A DNA stretch of 64,000 nt from Salvia splendens (Eukaryota > Streptophyta > Magnoliopsida > Lamiales > Lamiaceae), in NCBI RefSeq assembly GCF_004379255.2, contig NC_056048.1, positions 16,453,197 through 16,517,196 of the forward strand. The letters are read 5' to 3'. The notes beneath the pieces were generated by a model. It ran no database searches, was not told the DNA's origin, and worked only from the letters and a program-made list of their open reading frames with translations. This document shows, piece after piece, positions 11,134 through 21,905 of the stretch (position 1 is its first letter; each line of letters opens with the position of its first letter). A program made the position numbers and the translations under genes.

Positions 11134-12093
11134 TTACTGGCGCGAGCTAGGCGTCGGTAGTGACATGTAGTCCACTACAAATGCCTCCCTTTTGTCCTTT
11201 CCGGGTAACCCTTCTTCCTTCAATCCGTTGCTACTTGCGAGCCTTGCCTTCTTGGAATCAAGTCGTTCCCAGCTATTCTGTCTTCCTTGATCAGTCCTCC
11301 CTTTTTGGTAGACCCGCTGTTTCTCAGACTTGGACTTGATCAAATACAAGTGCTTTTCAGGGATTCTATCTGAAAGGCCCCCATTTCTTTCTTCCTGCAG
11401 AGCTCGGCGCTGGTGATTTGCCTCTGTATTTTCACATTTGTTCCTATCAACTGCCTCCCACTCAAATTCCTGTAGGAAGAGTAACCATCTGATCAATTAC
11501 GGGTTTGACTTCTCCCTTGACGGTAGGTACTTGATGGCCGCACAGTTAGTATACACCAGCACCTTCAAACCAAGAAGGTGCTGTCTGAACTTCTCAAATG
11601 CAAAAACTACTGCCAGCATTTCTTTTTTGGTCGCATCATAGTTTCTTTGCACCTGACCCAATGTTTTTGACGCGTAGAGGACCACATGACGCTTCCCTCG
11701 GATTCTCTGACTCAGTACCGCTCTGATTGCATGGTCACCAGCTTCACACATCACTTCAAAAGAGTGATTCCAGTCAGGACCGCGTATCATAGAATAACTC
11801 CTGAATCGATCTCTTAGAAATGGGAATGCGGTCTCGCAGACATCAGGATATTTAACGTTGCTCCGGGGTGACTTCGTCAGGACCTGTGCTCTTTCAGCGA
11901 AATCCTTTATGAGTCTTCTATGGGCTCCAGCACGTCTTAACGATGCTCTGACCTCCTCTTGGTCAATGGGGTATGGAAGTTTTGCCGTGACTGCTCGAAG
12001 GTCCGACCAAGTTGAACTTCGCTTCTTAGGCATCAGCTGGGATTGATGTTGGGGGAGTAGTTGCCTTGTAAGCGAGAGATCCCTTTTCAGCAT
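11134..12093 (-). pseudogene. RNase H domain remnant; RT core and integrase deleted (element B)
   Basis: Two touching frames. The first (12093-11497) contains EVMCEAGDHAIRAVLSQR, then VVLYASKTLGQVQRNYDATKKEMLAVVFAFEKF, typical of the Ty3/gypsy RNase H. The usual catalytic Asp of the MCDASD motif is Glu here (MCEAGD). The second (11496-11134) is the post-RNase H linker (RWLLFLQEFEWE, PEKHLYLIKS). Upstream only the far end of RT (the region after the catalytic FMDD, SLRRAGAHRRLIKDFAE) survives. No FMDD motif, zinc-binding HHCC or integrase DDE is present anywhere in B. Confidence 0.8.
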
Positions 12094-12419
12094 TCCTTTT
12101 AGTGGGGCGGTTCGGTCTGGAGGTTTTTCGACCCTTCTCGGTTGGGTACCCTCTCCTGCCTCGGTGGGTCATGATGGCTGGCAAAATTCCATAATTGCGC
12201 CCCCAACGGCTTGATCATCCCTTGCTCCAGTCATTCTCGCTTCAAGCCAATCTTCAAGACAGATGGTGGCTCCTTGAAGGACTCCTCCATCGGATGCTTC
12301 TGTCTCCGAGGGCCAATGGCGTCTACAGTTTGTGTGCTTTCTCTGTCCTGCAACCGTTTTGCAGCTTTATTAATTTCGACTGTAAGCCGCTCTCCTTTAA
12401 ACTCCAAATTAATTGTTCC
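12094..12419 (-). pseudogene. Scrambled post-protease segment and RT deletion junction (element B)
   Basis: Just after the TGA that ends the protease frame, the same frame continues for about 60 codons like the protease tail of A (INLEFKGERLTVEIN), then meets further stops. In A the matching stretch leads into RT (18.3-19.0 kb). In B it runs into the RNase H segment within about 300 bp. The exact breakpoint is not resolved. Confidence 0.5.
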
Positions 12420-13646
12420 CTAGCGAACGTCAATGACCGTGTTGGCGGTGGATAAGAAAGGTCTCCCCAAGAGGATTCCAATAGACTCCTCCGCTCCTGG
12501 TTTTGTCATCTTTATAACAAAGAAATCCGCGGGATACATGAATCTGTTTACCTTGACGACCTCATCTTCTAGAACTCCCTCGGGGTAAATGCAAGATCCG
12601 TCTGCTAACTGTATTTCCACATTAGTTTCGACGAGCTTGGCATTCCCCAGCTTCTTGAGTATAGAGTATGGCATAATATTGATGGAGGCCCCTAGGTCGC
12701 ACATTGCGTGCTCTATTTGGACGTTTCTGACGGACCTTGGGAGCGTAAATACCCCTGGGTCAGTTCTCTTGGGGGGAAGATCACCAGTTCGGACCATATT
12801 GGTCACTTCTTCTGCTTCGATCCTCCTTCTCTTTTTAGCAACCTGTTTTCGGATGTCAGATTCTTCATCCGTTGTGACTTGATCAGAGGTAACGGATTTA
12901 GAGTTTGCATTATGACTGATCCTGGGTGTCGGAAAACTTATAGTTGAGCTTTGATAAACTCCTTCTGATTTCAAGGACACTGTGTTGACGTTTTCCCGCC
13001 CTGCTGGTGGTTGCACTGTAGCCAGAATCTTTCCTTCATTACCTCTCAGCTCGCCCAGCGATATGGCAACTTGAGATAACTGCTTGGTAAGCATCTCTAA
13101 TGCAGCCCTCTGTTCCCTCTGGGTTTCCTGTATTTCACGCACCGCATCATTGGGCTGATGTGGAATCGTCATATCCCCTGGATTTTCATTTTGCTGCCTG
13201 TTATTTCTCTGATTAAATCGGCCTCCTCCATAACCTTGCTGATATAAGCCGGACGATCCATACTGCTCTGGTTGGCTCTGGAACTGGTGGTTTTGTTGGT
13301 TTACTTGGAAGTACTGTGGAACATAACTCACCATTTGGTTACTTGACTGCCTTCCCTGGTTGCTATACCGGGGGATTTGGTGTTGGTATCCTCCCCAGTC
13401 TCCTTCCTTTTTGTCGGCTTGACCAATTGGATTGTCCCCCGCTTGACCAGTTCCCTTGAGGGGCACTTGACCAACCTGCCTGACCCCCTTGCACTCTGTT
13501 TCCTCCAGTGTTTGGTCTATCCATGATTCGGGACGGCCAGTTGGACTGCCCGTCAGAGGAGTGCGTCTGTTATGGAGGAGGTAGTTGTGGTTGGTTCTGA
13601 TTTTGATCGGTCCATCTGAAGTTTGGGTGATCCCTCCATGGAGCAT
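12420..13646 (-). pseudogene. Gag C-terminal region plus aspartic protease (element B)
   Basis: A 408-codon frame. The first half is a Gln/Asn/Gly-rich gag tail (NQQNHQFQSQPEQYG ... GGGRFNQRNN) followed by a helical stretch (AALEMLTKQLSQVAISLGEL). The protease follows, with active-site motif CDLGASINIMPYSILKKLG. Athila-lineage proteases carry DLGAS where retroviruses have D-T/S-G. The flap-like and C-terminal ILLGRPFLSTANTVID segment is present. It ends at a TGA where A reads on. No CCHC zinc knuckle is visible. The protease itself looks complete, though it is out of frame with the gag start. Confidence 0.85.
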
Positions 13647-14047
13647 CTCTCAGCTTCCCCTGGATCCAATTGCCATTTGCATTCCAGTGGCCTGCGGCTT
13701 TCACTTGCTCAACCTCAGGGGGAAACTCGCAGTAGTAGTAATGATGTTCCTCTGGCGGCGGTGGTTGCGGCACTTACTGCGTTTCTTTGGGTGCAGTTGG
13801 TGGTGGTGGTCTGGCTTTCTCCACTGCCTTCAGCAGCCTTTTTCTCCATTTGCTCAAATCGAGCTTCTAGCTTTTCATCATTGCGCGCCTCTGTTGTGTG
13901 CACTGCCCGTCGTCTGTACTGCCCTCGGGTTGTCTCATACGACCGCTTGGCCTCGATCAGCCTCTCCAGAATATTCTTAGCTTGGCTAAAAGGTGTTTTT
14001 GAGAAATCCCCTTGAGCTGCGAGGTTGAGGTCGTTCTTGCTGTCCAC
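13570..14047 (-). pseudogene. Gag middle part in shifted frames (element B)
   Basis: SKNDLNLAAQGDFSKTPFSQAKNILERLIEAKRSYE is the conserved segment after the gag core. It is followed by a Pro/Gln linker and EEHHYYYCEFPPE in a second frame (13773-13570). Frame changes near 13.85 and 13.65 kb break the gene. A has the same order at 20.8-21.45 kb. Confidence 0.75.
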
Positions 14048-14134
14048 CGTGAGTTCGCCGTAGAAGATCGAGTAGATCTCCTTTTCTCCCAGCTTGTGGT
14101 TGGGGCATGCTTGAAGCAGCCCTTGAAATCTGTC

Positions 14135-14752
14135 TCAGTACTGGCCGAGGGGCTCGTCGTACTCTTGTCTGGCCTCTGTAATCTCCCTTTTCAGGGCACT
14201 TGTCTTTGATGCTGGGAAGAAACGGTCCAGGAATATCATGCGGAATTCCGCCCAAGTCCTGATGGATCTCTCTGGTAGCCTTGACAGCCATACTCCTGCG
14301 ACCCTTTTCAAAACGAAGGGGATCACCTTGAGCCTGCAATCTTTAGACGTGGATCCAGCCGGGACGGGCTGAATATCGCTGTATCGGCAGAACTCCTCCA
14401 GAAAGGCGTACGGACATTCCTTCGAGAGTCCGTAAATGTGGGTCAAGACGGCCAGCACTCCTAATTTGATAGCGATGGTCCGCATCCCAGGAGTGGCGGC
14501 AATGGAATGTGTGGGCTCCTTCTCATCATGAGCGTGCAAAGAGCCGATTCCCGAGTCATCGATGACAACGGCCATCTCTACTTCAGTTTGCTTTGGTGGT
14601 AGTGGTAGTGGGTTTTGCTCAGCTGCTGCTGCCTCTAAAGCTGCTCTGTAACGAGTGGTAACTACGCCGGCTTCCTGGACTCTCCAACGATGGTTAGTTC
14701 TTCTATATATCAAAGGATGATTCCAGTAATCGCCTTGGTGGTACCTTCTCAT
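14135..14752 (-). pseudogene. Gag N-terminal and core domain, ended by in-frame UGA (element B)
   Basis: From ATG 14752 (MRRYHQGDYWNHPL) through RVQEAGVVTTRYRAALEAAAA to the Ty3/gypsy gag core (CPYAFLEEFCRY ... LPERSIRTWAEFRMIFLDRFFP). It stops at the TGA 14137-14135, in QY-stop-DRFQGLLQACPNHK. Element C has Trp (TGG) at this site, so the ancestral codon was probably Trp. Downstream gag continues in the same frame. A carries the identical TGA. Confidence 0.85.
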
Positions 14753-14839
14753 CAACAACAGGAAAAACAAATAAGAAAAGAAAGAAATAAACTATTTACT
14801 CCTACGCACTACACACAAACATAAAGTAACAACATACTT

Positions 14840-14856
14840 CCCCGGCAACGGCGCCA
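14840..14856 (-). other. Primer-binding site of element B (tRNA-Asp)
   Basis: On the minus strand TGGCGCCGTTGCCGGGG, the complement of the last 17 nt of plant tRNA-Asp with CCA. Three bases separate it from the 5' LTR. Confidence 0.92.
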
Positions 14857-14859
14857 TTT

Positions 14860-16035
14860 TGGCGGGCTCGGAAACGCGCGGATTAAGATTGGATCAAGTT
14901 ATATGGAGGATAACTGAATTGGTTGGACCAGTTAGCAAATTGTCGTTGCCACTTAATCGAATCAATCCTTGAACCGAAATGCGCCAAAGATAATATTTAT
15001 AACTCCCGATTTCGCACTACTTTAACAGTAAAGCGGAAAGTTCGGGGTCGATCTCACAGAGAAGTTGGTGTGTCGAGTGTGTGAGTAGTGAACAGGGGAT
15101 TGGCTGCTAACACGCTTTAACTTGGGAATTTTAACTACGGTTTTTATCTAGGCAGAATTCAAACTAGCTAGCTCGATCAACGGAAATTTAAACACTGGGT
15201 CAAGTAAATTGCAGGTAATAACAGAAAAGTAAATGCGCGATTTAAAATAGAGAATAACTTTGATTAAACTAAGATACGATTACAACGTGAAAATAAACTA
15301 AGCTAACACTTCGAAAATAAAGAAAGCGGTAAACTGAGAAGAATCTCATCGGGAAACTTAAGTTACGCCGACAGAAATGGTTATTCTGCAGTGCTCCCTT
15401 CGGTCGCCCTTTTAACTACGCTATCTAAGCTAAACTAGAGATCTGAACTAAACTAAGCTAAGAGAGCAGAACTAAGCTAAACTAAGCTAGAGAGCTGAAC
15501 TAAGCTAAACTAAGCTAAACTAGGCGGAAAGTAAAGTCTCGGATACTTTCTTGTGGTGGCGCATCCTCTATTTATAAGCTCGATTCGGCCTCCAGCTGGA
15601 TAACGATCTTGACAGGGAATATTCACTCATGCAGAGGATGAGCGACTCATTGATTGCTACGTGCTCTTTCTTCTAGAATAACGACGCTTTTGGATAACAA
15701 ATTTCTGATCAGTTCGTCCTGGCGTCTTCACAAGCTGGCACGTGTCCCCTTCTAGAACGTCGTCCTGGGTAACAGAATGGTGTGCCACATCCAGCTCATT
15801 TCCTCACGTTTTCCTTCTAGAAACCAGCGGTCCCCACTTTAACTGCTTGACCTCGCCCCTTGATCAACTCCCCCGATTTTTGGCCTTTTTCGCCTTTTGT
15901 ACGTGTTTGATCAGTTCGGCCTTGCTGCCTTGGTCAAGTAGCATTTATGTACATTTTAACACTTGTTTGCGCGATAAACCGATCAAGTAGTATATGTTTT
16001 ACCCCTAAAACCGATGCATGAAATGAGCCTTATTA
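14860..16035 (-). repeat. Element B 5' LTR (right copy)
   Basis: Starts TGGCGGGCTCGG and ends CCTTATTA just before GTTAC; the terminal CA has become TA. A TATA-like box (minus-strand CTTATAAATAG, 15568-15578) would drive transcription leftward. Confidence 0.93.
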
Positions 16036-16040
16036 GTTAC
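16036..16040. repeat. Target-site duplication of element B, right copy (GTTAC)
   Basis: Matches 7023-7027 and directly follows the right LTR of B. Confidence 0.93.
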
Positions 16041-16160
16041 GAAGGAGTCGACTGTGTGCCCTTAGGAGGTCACTTGATCAGTTTATCAATTCAAAAATCC
16101 ACATTTAGCTCGATCAAGCAGACTACCCAAAGGTACCTAGTTAACTCCTTTTACCGTCGA

Positions 16161-16643
16161 TCAGTGGAAAGATTCAGATTTGAGTAGTGGAATTTCTTCC
16201 ACCACGCACACCTCATTCTCGTCTCTGTAGGGCTTTACCCGATGACCATTTACCAAGAAGGGAGACGAATCAGGGTCGCTTCCTTGGAGTTCGATTGCTC
16301 CATTCGCGCGTATGGCAACTATGGTATAAAGGCCTGCCCACTTTGATCTCAGCTTTCCCGGCATTAGTTTGAGTCTGGACCTGAAGAGTAACACTTTCTG
16401 CCCCACCTTGAGCTCTTTCCTCAGGAGATTCTTGTCGTACCACATCTTTGTTCTCTCCTTGTACCACATGGCTGAATCATATGCATCGAGGCGAAGCTTT
16501 TCAAGCTCCTGCAGCTGTAATCTCCTCTCTCCAGTGCAAACCTCGGTGTTCAAGTTCATCTCCTTTATAGCCCAGAAGGCTTGATGCTCAATCCCCACTG
16601 GTAGATGGCACTTCTTCCCAAACACCAGTCGGTAGGGGGACAT
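16161..16643 (-). pseudogene. Integrase C-terminal region (element A)
   Basis: A 160-codon frame starting [30 protein letters not shown], the typical plant Ty3/gypsy segment after the catalytic core. It continues through [23 protein letters not shown] to a GPF/Y-like module ([24 protein letters not shown]), which binds DNA in related integrases. It is separated from the core at 16724-17101 by a frame break (about 80 bp). The end is normal-looking. B is inserted 120 bp downstream. Confidence 0.85.
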
Positions 16644-16723
16644 TCCAATCGGAGTTTTAAAAGCGGTCCGGTATGCCCAGAGCGCGTCCTCCAGTTGGCG
16701 GCTCCAGTCCTTCCTTGTCGGGT

Positions 16724-17101
16724 TTACTGCTTCTCTAGGATCGCCTTGATCTCTCGGTTTGACACCTCTGCTTGACCATTCGCCTGGGGGTGGTAGGATA
16801 TAGACAGTCGGTGGTGGACTCCATATTTTTTCATCAGTGCTTCGATGGTCCAGTTGACGAAGTGAGTGCCTTGATCGGAGATGACGCCCCGCGGTACTCC
16901 GTAGTGGGTAAAGATATTTGACTTCAAGAATTTGGCCACCTCCCTGGACTCACAAGTCCTGGTTTCCTTCGCCTCGATCCATTTAGACACATAGTCCGCA
17001 ACCAAAATATATAAATTCCCCTCAGATGATGGGAATGGTCCCATGAAATCCATTCCCCAGACGACGAAGATCTCGCAGACTATCATGGGGATCTGCGGCA
17101 T
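16724..17101 (-). pseudogene. Integrase catalytic core (element A)
   Basis: All three acidic residues of the D,D,E triad are visible: [20 protein letters not shown] and [10 protein letters not shown]. Integrase joins the linear element DNA to the chromosome in the nucleus. The fold-typical sequence [12 protein letters not shown] is present. The frame ends at TAG just after ILEKQ and resumes, shifted, in 16161-16643. On active-site residues alone this domain is intact; the gene as a whole is not. Confidence 0.88.
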
Positions 17102-17250
17102 TTCATCTTTCGCCGAGATTCCTCCAGTCAGTTGGCATCATGGGCATCTCTTGCATAATTCGTAAGCGTCTTTATGAAGAGAAGGCTAATAAAACCCACT
17201 GTCAAGAACCTTCCTTGCCATTTTCTTTGGACCGAAATGACCGCTACAAG
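17102..17250 (-). pseudogene. Integrase zinc-binding N-terminus with stops (element A)
   Basis: The frame upstream of the core reads H-T-L-A-C-S-G-H-F-G-P-K-K and then C-K-R-C-P-stop-C-Q, the H-H-C-C pattern of the integrase N-terminal domain. At least two in-frame stops interrupt it. Confidence 0.65.
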
Positions 17251-17619
17251 CTAGTGTGTGGCAGTGAACCAGTACGTCCTATTTTTCCCACTCGGGTATA
17301 CAGCGGCAGATGACTTGATTAGCTCCCATTTCCACAAGTATGGATCGTCCCAGTAGAAGTAGTGGGAGTCGCTCTGGATTTTCTGCTTCTGCGCTCTTGT
17401 GACCACAGCATTCGTGGGCAGTTCGCCCGTTACCAAATAGTTGGCCATATCAGCAAACCATGGCTCTCCCTTCTGCTGGATCTCCTTCCCTTGATCAGCT
17501 CGGTTTATCCTCTCGGCATGGTTGATCAACTCAAGGCTGGACTTAGAGCTGGACTTGATCAGGTACAGATGTTCTTCAGGGAATGCGCCAGAGATGGCTT
17601 CCCCGTTATCCACTTGCAT
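17251..17619 (-). pseudogene. RNase H-integrase linker (element A)
   Basis: A 122-codon frame with PEEHLYLIKSSS, PWFADMANYLVTGELP and YFYWDDPYLWKW. These are characteristic of the connection between RNase H and integrase in Athila/Tat-lineage pol. B retains only the first motif. Confidence 0.75.
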
Positions 17620-17680
17620 AATTCAGCTCAGGTGATCGGCCACCTTATTATCCGTGCCTTTCTTATCTACTGCCTCCTAG

Positions 17681-17972
17681 TCAAATTCTTGCAGCAAGAG
17701 CACCCATCTGATCAAGCGCGGCTGCGACTCTTTCTTGGTTAGGAGGTATTTGATAGCCGCGTGAACTGTGTAAACAATCACCTTGAACCCAGCAAGTAGG
17801 GTATGAATTTTCTGAAGGCGTAGACCACTGATAGCATTTCCTTCTCTGTAGTATCATAGTTTTTCTGCGCTTGGTTGAGAGTCTTCGAAACGTAGAATAT
17901 GACGTAGCTTTTCCCATTGATTTTTTGGCTCAGAACCGCTTCTACCGTGTAGTCGCTTGCGTCGCACATCAC
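17681..17972 (-). pseudogene. RNase H domain (element A)
   Basis: EVMCDASDYTVEAVLSQKINGKSYVIFYVSK and [16 protein letters not shown] are the core RNase H motifs, with Asp and Glu catalytic positions kept. Two overlapping frames (17972-17778, 17917-17681) show a frameshift near 17.8 kb, and a stop precedes the domain (APD-stop-SHRFEVM). In LTR elements this enzyme removes the RNA strand of the RNA-DNA hybrid. Confidence 0.82.
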
Positions 17973-18299
17973 CTCGAAGCGGTGACTCTAGTCGGGGGCG
18001 CGGATAATCGACGCACTGATCAATTTATCCTTCAAGATCTGAAAGGCGACTTTGTATGCATCAGCAAACTCAAACTCCACTTCATTTTGGAGCAGCCTCG
18101 TCAAGGGGTGGGCAATCTTCGCAAAGTCTTTGATGAAGTGTCTGTAAAAGCCCGCATGGCCCAGGAAAGCCCAGATTTCTTTCTAATTGGTGGGGTATGG
18201 AAGCTTCGCAATAACAACCACCTTGGCATGATCAACTTCAATCCCCCTGCCTGACACAATATGGCCCAGTACGATACCCTCAGTCACCATGAAATGGCA

Positions 18300-19043
18300 C
18301 TTCTCAAAATTCAAGACTAGGTCCCTATCGGCATCTCTCCAGCACTCTGTTCAGGCTATGGAGCCCTTGCTCAAACGTGTCCCCATAGACAGTAAAGTCA
18401 TCCATGAAGATCTCGATGCAATCTTCTAACGAGTCAGAGAAGATGCTCATCATGCATCTCTGGAAGGTACCCGGGGTTCCGGGGCATTGCAGAGTCCGAA
18501 CGGCATTCTTCTATAAGTGTAGGTGCCGAAGGGGCATGTGAATGTGGTCTTCTCTTGATCATCTGGGTTCACAGCAATTTGGAAGTAGTCGCTATACCCG
18601 TCAAGGAAGCTGAAGTATTGCTTCCCGGCTAATCTCTCGAGCATTTGGTCAATGAACGGCAGCAGGAAATGATCCTTTTTAGTGGCAGCATTCAGCTTTC
18701 TGTAGTCTATGCACATTCTCCATCCAGCGACGGGCTTCGTTGGAATTAGCTCGTTTTTCTCATTTTTTACCACTTTGATTCCACTCTTCTTTGGCACCAT
18801 GTGAACTGGACTGGCCCAGTTGATATCCAGAATGGAGTAAATAATTCTGATGGAGACCAGCTTGACTATCTCCTTGAGCACTTCGTCCCTCATATTGGGG
18901 TTGAGTTTGCGCTGGTGATCACGGTGGGGCTTTGCTCCTTCCTCTAACCGGATGTGGTGCATGCATATATCTGGGCTTATTCCAACCAAGTTCGTCAATT
19001 TCCACCCGATTGCCTTCTGATTGCGCCTCAGCACCTCCAGCAA
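18300..19043 (-). pseudogene. Reverse transcriptase (element A)
   Basis: Starts with AIGWKLTNLVGISPDICMHHI and continues through WRMCIDYRKLNAATKKDHFLLPFIDQMLERL, FSFLDGYSDYFQI and CPFGTYTYRRMPFGLCNAP, the ordered RT blocks. After a frameshift at about 18.47 kb it reads FQRCMMSIFSD and IEIFMDDFTVYG. FMDD is the usual Athila form of the catalytic YxDD box, so the active site survives but the frame does not. Confidence 0.88.
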
Positions 19044-19405
19044 TTGCTCTTCCTACCTCTGGGTCAACTGTTTGTTGATGATTACTGGCAGCGTTTCATT
19101 CTCTCCCAGGTAGGCGTACTTCAAATGAGCTGGAAGCGGCTTCAATTCTTTGGCGGGCGTGGGTATTTCAGTCGGCAGAGGATTCTCGTCTGCTTCTCTT
19201 CCTAGTGGAGTGCTTTGATCAGGCGCTTCTCGATGCTTGACAGTTGAGCGATCCCGTTTGACCCAGCTGGCCGCGGTCGCTCACAGAAGTACAGTACTGC
19301 TTTCGCGATGGCTTGGTCATCCATCTCGCCAACTTTCATAGCCTCGTACCAGTCAGTGACTTCTTTCTCAATCTCTTCGTCTGCTGCGGAGTCTGTGAAT
19401 TGTCT
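19044..19405 (-). pseudogene. Protease-RT connector with several stops (element A)
   Basis: Residual similarity is visible in shifted frames (KYAYLGENETLPVIIN), the element's usual start of RT, with several stops. C has the same motif intact at 34.74-34.80 kb. Confidence 0.6.
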
Positions 19406-20110
19406 CTATAGGAACGCCTCTTCTAGATACTCTTGCACCAGAGGCTCGGTTATGTCTACCGAGTGCACGTTCTCACTGTCCCTCGGCCTTTTCATCGCTT
19501 CGTCGATGTTGAAAGTGAATTGTTCTCCATTGAAGTCCAGACTGATCATCCCATTGCGGACGTCGATTATTGTGCTGGTTGTAGACAGGAACGGTCTTCC
19601 CAATAGGACTCCACTAGATTCCTTCGCTGTTGGCTCTGTCATTTTGATGACGAAGAAGTCGGCTGGGTACAGGAAATTGTTCACCTTTACTATCACATCT
19701 TCAAGAATTCCCTCGAGGAGAATGCTAGACCTGTCGGCTAGCTGTATCATGATGTCGGTGTCGACAGGCTTAGCCTCTCCCAGCTTCTTGTATATAGAAT
19801 ATGGCAGTACATTGATAGAAGCCCCTAGATCGCACATTGCGTGCTCCACTTGAATGTCTCCAATTGAGATTGGGAGTGTGAACATCCCTGGGTCGGTCTT
19901 CTTCGATGGGAGGTCACTCCGCTGGATCACTGCTGAGACATTCTCCTCTATGACTATCCTTCCTTCTTCAGTGACCTTTCCTGCCGAGTAGTCTTTGATA
20001 AATTTACTGATAGGGGGCATCTTCAACGCCATTGGGAGTGGCACTTCGACTTCCACGCCCTTGAATAAACTGGTCACATCAATCGTGGCATCTCTCCTCC
20101 TTGTAATCAT
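19406..20110 (-). pseudogene. Aspartic protease region (element A)
   Basis: A 234-codon frame: LKMPPISKFIKDYSAGK, the processing-region motif; ENVSAVIQR; then CDLGASINVLPYSIYKKLG with the DLGAS active site; VLLGRPFLSTTSTIIDVRNG; and EPLVQEYLEEAFL. Complete for this family, but disconnected by frame from gag upstream and RT downstream. C lacks exactly this domain. Confidence 0.87.
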
Positions 20111-20301
20111 GCCGCGGTAGGGGTAGGGCTTGGCCTTCTCAGTTGCTTCGCCTTGACCTTCTCCTGTGGTCTCGCCGCATACTTTCCCTTTTCCCTTATC
20201 TCTTCCTCCGGCGGCTTGATCAAGGAAACTGGACTCTGCTCCTTCTTCGCGGCTCTATCCAGATGTAGATACTGGGGACCTGCAGGTGGAGGGGGGCTTA
20301 G

Positions 20302-21450
20302 TTATACCTTCCCTGACCTCAGGGAGACCTCGCTGATGTTCTCTCGCCCAGTAGGCTGCACGGTAGCAGGGATCTTTCCTTCATTCCCTCTCAGTTCCCC
20401 TAGTGACATGGAAACTTGAGAAAATTGCTTTGTAAGCATGTCCAGAGCTGCCCTCTGTTCCTTCTGTGCCTCCTGGATTCCGCGCATCGCATCATTTGGA
20501 TGGTGCGGAGCCATAACCTCTCCTGGACCTTCATTGGCGTGTCTGTTATATTTCTTATTTGAAGGTCCTCCACCGTGGCTGGGCTGAGGATAGTCCGACT
20601 GCCCATAGTGCTCAGATTGATATTGTGGCTGATGGTATGGTTGGTTCCCTTGGTGTTGTTGGTTTCCTCTTTGATGTGGCGGAATATAGTTCACCACCTG
20701 GTTGTTTGGTTGTCTCCCGGAGTTGCTTGACTGGGGGCCTTGATGTCTGTATCCCCAGTTCCTTTCTTGTTGTATTCCCGACCAGTTGGGCTGACTTCCG
20801 CTGAACCAGTTACCCTGGGTCCGCCTGACCTGTTCCCTTGACCACTCTGCCCTTTGTTTCCTCTAGTGTTCGGTCTTTCTTGAATTCGAACTGGCCAATT
20901 GGGCTGCCCTTCGGAGGGCTGTGTCTGTTGTGTAGATGGTTGAGGTGGTTGTCTTGGGCTCTGATCATTCCACTTGAAATTTGATGATCTTTCCATGGAG
21001 CATCCCTTTGTTTCCCTTGGACCCAGTTGCCATCCGAGTTCCAATGGCCGATAGCGTTTACTTGATTCGGAGCTTCTGCTTTAGGAGGAAACTCGCAGTA
21101 GTAATAATGGTGCTCCTCCGGAGGTGGTGGCACATACGTCTTTTCTTTAGGAGCTGGAGGTGGAGACGCTCTGGTCTTTTCCACTACTTCTAGCAGCTTC
21201 TTCTCCATTTGCTCAAATCGAGCCTCCAACTTCTCGTTGCTTCGGCTTCTGCTGCATGCACCGTTCCTCTTCTGTACTGGCCTCGAGAGGTCTCATATGA
21301 TATCTTTGCTTCGATCAATCTCTCCAGAATGCTCTTTGCTTGGCTGAATGGGGTTTTGGAGAAATCCCCTTGGGCAGCTAGATTGAGATCATTCTTGCTG
21401 TCCACCGTCAACCCACCATAAAAGGTTGAATAGACCTCCCGCTCTCCCAT
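20302..21450 (-). pseudogene. Gag C-terminal half in several frames (element A)
   Basis: Frames at 21450-21190, 21229-20810, 21044-20691 and 20697-20302 together give the segment SKNDLNLAAQGDFSKTPFSQAK, EEHHYYYCEFPPK, a Gln/Asn/Pro-rich stretch, and the helix AALDMLTKQFSQVSMSLGEL. Each boundary is a frameshift. It matches B's 12.9-14.05 kb in order. No CCHC knuckle is seen. Confidence 0.8.
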
Positions 21451-21492
21451 TTTGTGATTAGGACACGCTTGCAGCAGTCCCTGGAATCTGTC

Positions 21493-21790
21493 TCAATACT
21501 GCCCAAGAGTGGGCTCCTTCTTGTCATGGGCGTGTAGGGAGCCAATTCCCCAATCATTGTCTACAACGGCCATCTGTGTTTTTGCTTCCTCGAGTAGTGG
21601 TTCGTCCTGTTTAGGTGGCGTGGACAACTCTCCTTCCTTCTCACTGGTCAGTTGCTCAGCATTAGATGATGATGCGGCTGCTGCTAACGCGGCTCTGTAG
21701 TGAGTGGTTACTACACCGGCCTCCTGGACTCGCCATTGAGCGTTTGTATTTCTGTAAATGAGAGGTTGATTCCAGTGTCCTCCGCGGTGG
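21493..21790 (-). pseudogene. Gag N-terminus with core domain deleted (element A)
   Basis: RRYHRGGHWNQPL and QWRVQEAGVVTTHYRAALAAAA match B's gag start. Right after DKKEPT the sequence jumps to LGQY-stop-DRFQ. About 360 bp present in B (roughly 14147-14505) are missing at 21508/21509, removing the gag core. The TGA is at 21495-21493. Confidence 0.8.
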
Positions 21791-21886
21791 TACCTTCTAA
21801 TAAAGGGAAAGAAAAATAGATTAAAAAAAGAAATAAAACTATTTACACCTATGCATTAAACACATCTTTGTAATAACACCATGCAT

Positions 21887-21903
21887 CCCCGGCAACGGTG
21901 CCA
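21887..21903 (-). other. Primer-binding site of element A (tRNA-Asp)
   Basis: Minus-strand TGGCACCGTTGCCGGGG, one mismatch (A for G) from the tRNA-Asp complement seen in B. Two bases separate it from the 5' LTR. Confidence 0.9.
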
Positions 21904-21905
21904 TT

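Larger units (their letters stand above)
7028..16035 (-). mobile_element. Element B: Athila-like LTR retrotransposon nested in A, internally deleted
   Basis: LTRs of 1177 and 1176 bp (7028-8204, 14860-16035), a tRNA-Asp primer site at 14840-14856, and a perfect GTTAC duplication flank an internal region of about 6.7 kb. It codes for gag, protease and an RNase H part only. The reverse-transcriptase catalytic region and the whole integrase are absent, and the Athila ORF-1 core domain is not found. B is in the same orientation as A and close enough in sequence to be the same family. It sits between A's integrase end and A's extra ORF, so it inserted after A. Confidence 0.93.
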
